64,000 nucleotides of DNA from Eutreptiella sp. 'Long Island Sound 2002' (lineage: Eukaryota > Euglenozoa > Euglenophyceae > Eutreptiales > Eutreptiaceae). This document shows, one piece after another, positions 22,880-32,600 of this stretch. Under the pieces are notes generated by a model. That model made no database searches, had not been told where the DNA came from, and saw only the letters and a list, made by a program, of their open reading frames with translations. The stretch covers positions 165,826,549 through 165,890,548 of the forward strand of contig OZ038378.1 of NCBI GenBank assembly GCA_964036045.1. The letters are read 5' to 3'. Each line of letters opens with the position of its first letter. Within the stretch, counting starts at the first letter, position 1. Both the position numbers and the translations under genes were made by a program.

Positions 22880-23692
22880 AAAGGGACGCACCACGTCGTC
22901 AAGCGCCCGGACCAAGCCGGGAGAAGGGGGCCAGCAAGGGGCCCTACGCACCTCCACCCAACACGGGACACCACCGTCAACCCAACAACAACTCGCTCCT
23001 ATGTTGAGGTGGTCCGGGGAGTCGCGCAACGAAGTGGGCGGCCAGCGACGGTAAGAGGCCCACCCCACGTCACCCGCTACATCCTACTCCCCCGTGCACC
23101 CACGCATCCCCCACAACCCCCGTCCGCGCAGCAAAGGCATGAAGGAGAGGGTAGGGGGTTTGTGTTGCGCTCGCCAAAGGATGGACTGAGCGCGGGAACT
23201 TGGAGGAGAAAGGTTGTTATGTGCCCCCGTCGGGGAAACGACCCCGCAAGTGGCCATCCCAGGGCCCACCAGCCGCCGTTGGGGAGAGGTACCTCACCGC
23301 CGGCTTGGGATGGCCGCTTGGACGCACCTGGCCAACGGCGAAGGCATTTGCCTTCCTCTGCGTGGACTCGACGCAGAGAAGTGAAACAGGGTAAGTCCGG
23401 GGGCTCCGTTGGCACAACCGACCAAGGGAAAGGGAAGGGAAGGAGTGTGGTGAGGCCGATGGGCACGGTGGCCTACAGAGGGAAAGGACAAGGGAAGGGA
23501 AAGGGGAGGGGAGAGGGAAGGTTAGGGCAAGGAGGAAGAGGAAGGTCAAAGGGTGGTGAGAAGCTGATGGGCACCACCGCCTATGGAGGGAAAGGGTCCA
23601 AGGGAAGGGCAGCGAATGGCGATCGGCCAGTAGGCGCCGCCAGCTGCAGACGTGATCATCACACCATGGCGTCATGCCAAAACCCCCCCCCC
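22880..23692 (+). repeat. Right pseudo-LTR equivalent of PLE copy 2
   Basis: Matches 14175-14982 and ends in CCAAAA plus ten Cs. The terminal C run is longer than the five Cs found at the internal tail-head junctions (14978-14982 and 26603-26607). Confidence 0.85.
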
Positions 23693-24998
23693 AACAGGCA
23701 TGAAGAAAAAGATGGAATTGGAGGGAAAGACAGGTGAGGTTGAAAGCAACATCGAGGAACAAGGAAAGGTAAGACTCCGAATGGACTGTGGCAGAAGGGT
23801 GTTGGTGTCATTGGATAGGGTCAGGGTGCAAGAGGTGGAGCACATGGGAGGCGCCGAGGACTCAAAAGCTGCCCAACAACGACAGCACGGGGAAGAAACA
23901 AAAGGACGCGGGGTGGCGGGAGACAATGAACCGCACGGAAGAAAGGAGGAAAGGAGTGAAGAAGGAGAGATGGGAGGGCAGGAAGAAACATTTGAACTAT
24001 GGAATGGGGTGAGGCTAGTAGGGATGAGACAACCGGAGTTGGAGGGCCACAAGGGGGTGTTGGAGGAGATCTACAAGGACAAAGTGCAAGTGTTGTTAGT
24101 GGGAGGGATGCGCCGAGTAAAAGTGGACAAGAAGAAGGTGGTCCCGGAGGTAGTTGAGCCCGGTGAGGTGCTGCCCCCGGGTTTTGAAGGATGGAGCTTT
24201 CTGGAACAGATTGGAGTGGGTAGGGCACCCACCATGGATGAAGTGAAGGCCGCATACAAAAAGTGGGTGTTACGGTTACATCCGGACAAGAACATGAACA
24301 ACATTGCCAAAGCCACCCACCTGTTCAAAAGGTTGACCTCCGGCTACGAGGGATGGAAAAGTGCGCCCGGGGTGACACCGCCAAGGCCGGCGGAGGAACC
24401 ACCCAACTACGAGTTCAACCCCACATACTTTCGATCCAATTTCTGCAACAGCACAAGTTCGGCGGGGCAAACAGCCCCGGAGGAAGCGCCACCAAGTGCC
24501 AAAAACCCAGAAACGGAGGGCGATGGAGAGGGTTTTTGGTCTTTCTTGTGGGGAAGCAAAAGGCCCGGTCGTTCCGAACATGCGAGTGGAATGGGGGCTA
24601 GCCACGGTGAGGGTACACCGAAGGGCGCACCGCCACCGGGGTCGGGACCGCAACGGACCCGCCGCCTCTTGTTCCATGAGAAGTTCCGGTGGCACACGCA
24701 CCACGTCCGTGCCATCCAAGCGGACCGGATCCTCGCTGAGAAAAGGAGGAGAGGGTGGTTCTCCGACTACCCCGAGGCAGGAAGCAACATGTACTTATTG
24801 GCACCAGACCAGGTGTACAAAGTGCGAGTGCTAGCCTCAACGGTATGGGTGCCGGAGGTGAGACGTTGGGAGCCGGAGGTGTTCATCATCGGGGAGGGCA
24901 TCAACTTCACAGTGGAGGACACAACCAGGTTGATGCAAAACTTGCACAGGGCAAACGTGATTGCCGAGCAAGTAGGCATCCGGCTGTACAAGGAGTAG
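23693..24998 (+). pseudogene. PLE polyprotein C-terminal fragment in the truncated copy
   Basis: It encodes the end of the first SH3/KOW-like module, the second module, the J-domain (LHPDKN) and the C-terminal domain up to the normal stop. An ATG upstream in the tail of copy 2 (23652) is in frame with it, giving a 448-codon chimaeric ORF. It lacks nuclease, RT and protease parts. Confidence 0.85.
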
Positions 24999-26607
24999 AA
25001 GATGGAAGCGAAGTGAGAAGCGGACAAGCCCCACCCGCGGGTGACAAGAGGTCGTGGAAGCGCACGGTCCCACAGTTCCGACGGCGTCAAGGTGACGGGG
25101 TGCAAATTGATCAGCGCAGTGCCGAGCACAAAGGCGCGACCCGGAACGCACCATGGCATGGCCTAGGCCTTGAAGCAAGAGGGACTGAGACCGGGCGCCA
25201 AACGACCCAGGAACCCAAGGGACGGGCAACCCGGCGCCGGGAGGAGAAAGAAGAACAAAGAAAGCAAAAAGCCTGATGGAAAGGAGAGTCTCACACCATC
25301 AACATGGCTCTGCTGGGGAGGAGAAGATCCTCCAGCCACCGAGACTCACACTGGGGAGCCGCGGCCCCCAGTGATACAGCAACAAGGCACAACGATGTGG
25401 TCTGAGGTACGGCCGTGGACGGGCCTCTGGACCCATGCCCAATGGAGACGGCGCCGCAGTCTCCATTGGATGCGCCCCGGCTACCACAACGCGCAGCGAG
25501 CTTTCTCGCCGGCGGAGTAGGGGGCAAGGCCAAACAACAGGCAGGGGGAAGGCAACCCCCGCACTTTTTTAGCCAGGGTGGTGACCAACACCAACCACAA
25601 CAAAACAATGAACTCTACACGTGCACCGAGTTCTTCTCGGGGGGTCCAATGGGGCCTCAGCGAGATGCCCGATGTGGCAACGCAAGCCCACCGGGGGCCG
25701 CGCTCTCAAGGGAGTGACCACGGCAGTAAGTCCCAGCGTGCTGGCACTGAGAAGCGAGCAGGGGAGAGACTCCTTCCCTCGCGTAGCAACTCAACCAGAA
25801 AAGGGACGCACCACGTCGTCAAGCGCCCGGACCAAGCCGGGAGAAGGGGGTCAGCAAGGGGCCCTACGCACCTCCACCCAACATGGGACACCACCGTCAA
25901 CCCAACAACAACTCGCTCCTATGTTGAGGTGGTCCGGGGAGTCGCGCAACGAAGTGGGCGGCCAGCGACGGTAAGAGGCCCACCCCACGTCACCCGCTAC
26001 ATCCTACTCCCCCGTGCACCCACGCATCCCCCACAACCCCCGTCCGCGCAGCAAAGGCATGAAGGAGAGGGTAGGGGGTTTGTGTTGCGCTCGCCAAAGG
26101 ATGGACTGAGCGCGGGAACTTGGAGGAGAAAGGTTGTTATGTGCCCCCGTCGGGGAAACGACCCCGCAAGTAGCCATCCCAGGGCCCACCAGCCGCCGTT
26201 GGGGAGAGGTACCTCACCGCCGGCTTGGGATGGCCGCTTGGACGCACCTGGCCAACGGCGAAGGCATTTGCCTTCCTCTGCGTGGACTCGACGCAGAGAA
26301 GTGAAACAGGGCAAGTCCGGGGGCTCCGTTGGCACAACCGACCAAGGGAAAGGGAAGGGAAGGAGTGTGGTGAGGCCGATGGGCACGGTGCCCTACAGAG
26401 GGAAAGGCCAAGGGAAGGGAAAGGGGAGGGGAGAGGGAAGGTTAGGGCAAGGAGGAAGAGGAAGGTCAAAGGGTGGTGAGAAGCTGATGGGCACCACCGC
26501 CTATGGAGGGAAAGGGTCCAAGGGAAGGGCAGCGAATGGCGATCGGCCAGTAGGCGCCGCCAGCTGCAGACGAGATCATCACACCATGGCGTCATGCCAA
26601 AACCCCC
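23693..26607 (+). repeat. Left pseudo-LTR of copy 3 (2.9 kb, 5'-truncated copy)
   Basis: Equivalent to 32337-35245. It begins at the first SH3/KOW-like module and includes the C-terminal coding part, the 3' region and the tail. Its length (2915 bp) differs from the 808-bp pseudo-LTR of copy 2, as expected if the left repeat is a variably truncated upstream copy and not a fixed LTR. Confidence 0.85.
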
Positions 26608-29600
26608 ACATACCACGCCTGACGTGGAGTGCCCCCACACGGGGGCTGTATGGCGCGAAAGGCGCTCTACGTGCAGAAGAAGAGGCACGACAACAACCCC
26701 GTTGGTCACAAAGCCATGGAGCGGAAGCGTCGGAGCAGTGGAGAGAAGTGAGGTGTGGAAAAGGACAGGACACGAGATGGAGCAAGGGTGGAAAGGGAAC
26801 ATGGCTGCCAGAAGAAGGATTGAAGGTGACCAACTATTGGGGTGCTCTATATAGGAGGACGGCCCAAAAAGGAAAAGGCAAGGGAACCCTCGGAAGGGGA
26901 GGAACGGTTGACCCAGGTTGGGTGAATGATGAGGAGGGCGGAGGAGTTCGCTTGCCGAGCCAAACACCGGAATTGGGAAGGAGAAAAGGGATAGGGAAGG
27001 GGAAGGGAGGAAAAGGCAAAGGGAAGGGGAGACAACACGTGGAACACACAGAAGCAAGGAGTGGAAGAGGAATCCGTCCGAGGATCCAGCATCAGCATCA
27101 CCAAGGAATGGAACGCACCGAGGAAAGGAGAAGTAGGGGAATGGAAAGGAGGATGCACTATCCATGGTACAAAGAGAAGGTACCACTACAACGAACAACA
27201 GTGGAAGGAGAGGTGAGATGGACATGGCAGCAGCATTTTGAGGATTGCCGCAGAGTATGGCAAGAAGGTCCCAAAACACAAAAGTTGCGTCGATTGTGGC
27301 AACTAATAAAGGAAGAACAATGGAAATGGAGGACAAGTGGACAAGAACATCGGATCCCAAGATGGGAAGAGGAAGGAGTGGCGGAAGCATACATGATGTA
27401 CCACAAGCCGACAGGCAAAGCGTACGCGGGAGTAGCGTACAATGGACACCAAGCACGGTTAAAGAAGAGATGGAGCAACCGTTGGGGGGATGAAGACTTG
27501 GTAAGTAGGGTGATGAGAACAAGTGAATCAATGGCGGATTGGATAGTATGGCCTGTGGAGAGGTTTCCCGGACAACGAAGAGGGCACATGGCGTTTTGGA
27601 GGAGGTCAAGCATGAGGGAGGGGTTTTGGGCCACACACTTGGAATGTTGGTGGCCAAAAGGGTTCAATGAGGGAACGACAGGAGGGGAGCACAGGGAAGG
27701 GGCCAGAAGGGATTGGGCACACAGAAGGTACACATTCCAGAGGGCGCACAGGGAAGGTTTGGAAGAAAGGTGGGGGGAGACGAGGAAAAGCCTCAAGAGA
27801 ACGTTGGAAAAGATTCACAACAAGGAGACCACAGTGGCGGAGGTGGTCAAAAAGATGTTGGTGCAGGAAGCAAAGAAGTTCTTGCAAGTGATATATGGAG
27901 ATGGAGTCACCGGACAAGACGTGCAACAACTCGAGAGAGCATTGAGGACCAAGATAAACACCCAAAAGGAGGAAAAGAGAAAGCCCATGGGTGACTACAT
28001 CAAGCTCTTGATCACGCACAAGGCTTGGGGTAAAGTGAGAATCAGGGATGTCCTCAGAGACCCTGAAGTAGTCCATAGGCACCCGGAGCCTGAGGTCGCA
28101 GAAACCATGTGGGTGTGTGAGAAGAATGTCCCGCCAATTTCCACGTGGTTGTTGAACTACACGGACATCGACAAGGAAGAAGGATTGACAGAGGAGGAAA
28201 AAAGGGTCTTTGTGAAATGGGATGAGCAATTTGGGCATCTCAAGACAGAAGAACAACCATGGGTGACATCGTGCAACTGTTTCAAGCATGTGCCGTATCC
28301 AAGGAAGGAGGAAGTATGGAGGGGCCATGTGGTCGTGACAGAGATGGCGGGCTTCAATAGTCCAATAATGGAAGACGTGGAGAAAAAAGGATACAAATTC
28401 AAGCAGCAAGAGCCAGAATGGAAGGTGCTCCACAACTTGGAAGAGGGGTTAACGGAGTACATCGAGTACAAAGTACGAAGTGGAGCAGGGCAAAGAGAGG
28501 ACTACGAAGGCTGGAAAGACTTGATCAAGAAAAAAGTGATGTGGCAAGTGGACAAGGAGGTTCACACGTTGCCACAAGGGACGGAAGGGATGCAAAAAGT
28601 GAAGGACATGAAGAAAGATTTTGCATTCTTGAAGGAGGATAGGGGTCCGCACAACTGGGTTGGCGTATGTAAGCGACTATACAAGCACCGGAGGGACATA
28701 TACCTCCAAAGTGATGGGTTTGAGGTCGCGCCGGAAAGTGAGGAGGCCATCCTACAACGCCACGAAGACTACCACGCGGAGAGGCTCCTCGCAGTCAACA
28801 GAAGGTTGCCGTACATATATGGAATATGGAAGGCCCAGAAAGAAAACATACGATGGATTAGTGGAGCAAGGAAACAAACCGAAGAAGAGAAAGACAAGCC
28901 GGAAGCAAGCATAGCAGGAGTCGGAGAGGTCTTGGTGCAAGCATTAACGCAAGTATGCAGAAGCTTGAAACGCAAGGATGTGGAATGGAGGAAGAAAGGG
29001 AACCCGAAGAGGGTGTGGTGGATAGATAGTGTGGAGGAGTTCATGCAGCCGGTCCGATTTGAGGAGGAATTGATAGCGCAATGTAAAGCTTCGGCGGAAG
29101 TGGGAGATTTCGTGGCGATGTACCCAAGCATGGATCAAGACTACGTCTCCACAAACGTGTTGGAGGCAATCAAGGAGGCTTGGGACTGGGAAGAACAAAC
29201 TGCAAAGGAGGACAAGGATGGGGAAGAGGAGGAAGAGCTACGGGTCGGAAAAGATGGTTGGTGGCTGGGACGAAAGGGGGAGGAACCCCAAGCTGACAGC
29301 TGGAGCAAGAGAGAAGTGAAGGAGATGGTGCAGTGGGTACTAAACAACGGATATGTCAAGCAAGGGGGTGTGGTGTACAGGCAAAAGAAAGGTTTCGGAA
29401 TGGGACTGAAATGTGCCGTCTTCTTGGCGAACTTGGCGTGTTATGGGACGGAGAAGAGGTTCGCGGAAGAAGAAGGAAGGAGGCCGGAGCAAGTGGAACA
29501 CAACTATCGCTTTGTGGATGACATGTTTTCCTTGACCGGCGTCGTCCCTGGGGAGGAAGCATACAAACTCAAAAGGACGGTCCGAAGAGCCGCTGATGGA

Positions 29601-32600
29601 GGCCACCTTGTCTTCTTGGGGGCTGACTTGTGGTGGAGAGAGGATGAGAAAGGGCGCATCAAGTTTGAAACCGGAGTGCATTGGAGAGAGAAGGACTATC
29701 CCATAAAAATAAGGCGATATCCAGTGAGGGATAGCATGATCTTGGACGCCCAAAGGTTGGGAGTATTGACAGGGCAATACATCAGAGCATTGAGGTTGTG
29801 CTCAGTTTTGCGATTATTCAAGGAGGCGATCCAAACCATCACCAAAACGGCCACACAGCGAGGCTATGGGACACACGAGCAAAAGAAACAATGGGGCAAG
29901 TTCTTGCGAGTGTGGTGGGGTGGACAAGACATCACCATGGGGGAGATGCACGTGTGGTTTGGACGGATGCAACGGTGGGTAAGGAAGGAGATCTCAAAAG
30001 AAGAGAGGAGAAAGAAGAGATGTTGGTACGGGTGGAGGTGTCGGAGAAAGAGCTGCCCGTTTGAGCACGTACCACCGCCACCGAAAGTGTGGACACCGCC
30101 GGAAGGCGGGCTGGAACCCCAAAGGAGGGAAGCCAAAAATCCGCACCCACAAGGGGTGAGAAACACTGAGATCGTCGGAGAGGAAGAGGAGATCAAGAAC
30201 TGTGGTGTGTGGCGGGAGACGGTGGTGGTTGTGGACTTGAGGGAACCACCGTTGGTGGCGCCAACGCAAAGCGACAACCGCAAAGTTGGGTGCGCCGAGA
30301 CCACGGAGGCTGCAAGCACCAACAAAAGCCTGACAAATGATGTTGAGAGACAACAAAAGGAAGAACAAGCGAAGCAGCAGGAGAGGGAGAGCCAAGACGA
30401 CAAAGGAACAAAAGAAGTGGAAGACGGTGACACCGACAGTGACGTATCAATCTTGACATGGCTGCAAGGCTTGAAGACAAGGGGCGAAGGAGGGCAAATG
30501 GAGGGACACAAGGACTTGCGGCCGGAGGTGGTGGACGATGAGGCGACCGTGGAGCAACAAAGGCAAGAGAGGAAGAGCCACACCGAAGACCATGGAGGGC
30601 CTCGTCCATCACCACAAGTGGGGCTAGAGGTGGGGGAGAAGGAGGAGAAGGAAGAAGACCACAAGCAAAAGGAGAAGAGCGAAATCCAAAGCCACAAGGA
30701 ACAATATCCACCGCAGCGGCAAGAGGATGAGCAGCAAGGTGAAGAAAGCGGAGGACATGGAGAAGATAGTGACACCAACAGTGACATATCAATCTTGAGA
30801 TGGTTGCAAGGGCTGAGGAAAGAGGAAGCGGGAGGCCAAAGCCAGGAGAACCCAGAGTTAGACGTGGTGGAAGAAGAAGAGACAAAGAAACAACCAAGGC
30901 AGGAGGAGAGAAGAAATGCCCCTGGCCAGGAAGAGCCAGAACCATCTCGAGAAGTGGCAGTGGATGGGGTGGAGAAGGGGGTGTTGGACGAACAACCAGG
31001 TCCAAAAGCGACAAAGAACAAGGACCGCAGCAAGGTACAACACCCAACAGGAGTGGGAAACCACGGGTTGAAGGAAGCCGAAGAGAGGGGGCCGATAGAA
31101 GAGAAGGTGACCTCGGAGGAGGGGAAATCAAGACGAACAAAGCCACAACCAAGAAAGGGTGAATGGCAAGTGGAGCTCCCCAAGGACATATTGGAGACAT
31201 GGAACCAAGCAGTCCGGGAAGCGGCAAGCCAAGGGAAAGAGACCATGGGATTGTTGTGGGGGACAAGGACCGAAAATGGGGTCAAAGTAGGGGGTCTACA
31301 CATACCAAGACACGACGTACAAACAAGCCACCACTGTGCAGTGGGAGATGAGGCGCTCACAGAGGCGGTCAGTTGGGGCGCATCCTTGGGAGGAAAATTG
31401 GTTGGTTGGATACACACGCATCCAGGACATGTGCCGGTGCTATCAGCCTTGGACGTGTGCACCCTCAACACAATTGGCCAAACGCTATGGTCAATTATAC
31501 CGGAAGGAGGCCCAGCAGTTGGAGTGGTGCAAAGTTGGACCTCTCCAGCGGATGAAGTGGCGTGTGCCCCACTGAAGGGGGGTCTAAAGGCCTACACAAT
31601 GTCTGTCTTGGGCATGGAGGTGGCAAACAGATGTGCCGCAATCCGCCGAAAGAAACCGGGAGTGGATCACCTATATCATGAACATCTTGCTGGAGTTTGG
31701 GATGATGATGACCCTCACCCGGTTGGGAGGGAGCAGGAGGAAGTGCCGGTGGTCCTCGTGGAGGCCGAGGATGGTGGTTGTATGGACATGGGAAACAACA
31801 GGTGGTGGAGCAAATGGTTGGGAGCAGGAAGCACACCTAAGGAAAAGGAGAACACCAAGCCCGACAACAATGAGGAGAGTGATAGCAGCACGAGCAGCAA
31901 CGGGACAGCGAGCACGGTTGGACCCGAAGCTTGGTCGCAAAAGCGTGGTCCCAAGCACGCATGTGGGCTATGCTGCAAACCGTTGAGGGCCAAGGAGGGA
32001 GCAGTGAGGTGCAGCCAGGGGCACTGGATGCACTTGAAGTGTGCTGGGGTCACTGTCTCCCAGGCGAAGAAGGTGTTTCGCAGCAACAGGGTGTTCCAGT
32101 GTAGGTGCAGAAAGGCAAGGCCAGCCAAATGGTTGCGGGAGGAAAGAGAGAGGCACAAGCAGAGGAGGAGAGAACAACGCAGCAAAGCGAGGAATGCAGG
32201 GGTGGCGCTGGAGGAACAACCCCCCAAGCCACAAGCACGGGCCGAACCACAGCAAAGTGACTCCGAGAGACCGGAAGTGGTTGGAGTGGATGGCCATCGC
32301 ATTGTTCTCCGGGGAAGAGTAGCACTAACAGGCATGAAGAAAAAGATGGAATTGGAGGGAAAGACAGGTGAGGTTGAAAGCATCATCGAGGAACAAGGAA
32401 AAGTAAGACTCCGAATGGACTGTGGCAGAAGGGTGTTGGTGTCATTGGATAGGGTCAGGGTGCAAGAGGTGGAGCACATGGGAGGCGCCGAGGACTCAAA
32501 AGCTGCCCAACAACAACAGCACGGGGAAGAAACAAAAGGACGCGGGGTGGCGGGAGACAATGAACCGCACGGAAGAAAGGAGGAAAGGAGTGAAGAAGGA

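Larger units (their letters stand above)
14175..23692 (+). mobile_element. Penelope-like element, copy 2 (left pseudo-LTR plus full monomer)
   Basis: The structure is an 808-bp left pseudo-LTR (14175-14982), then a complete monomer from ACATACCACG at 14983 to the ten-C tail at 23683-23692. The last ~810 bp of the monomer repeat the left pseudo-LTR. Left and right repeats share substitutions not found in copy 3 (for example GGGTAAGTCC and GGACAAGG), which ties them together as one insertion. This is the known PLE arrangement of a complete copy preceded by a 5'-truncated one. The coding region has one frameshift. Confidence 0.85.

Noticed and set aside
14175-23692. LTR retrotransposon (Gypsy/Copia type) because of terminal direct repeats
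   Set aside because: The RT has PLE motifs (MYPSM, FVDDMF, QRGYG) and a GIY-YIG nuclease. There is no integrase, protease DTG, primer-binding site or TG...CA end, and the left repeats vary in length.
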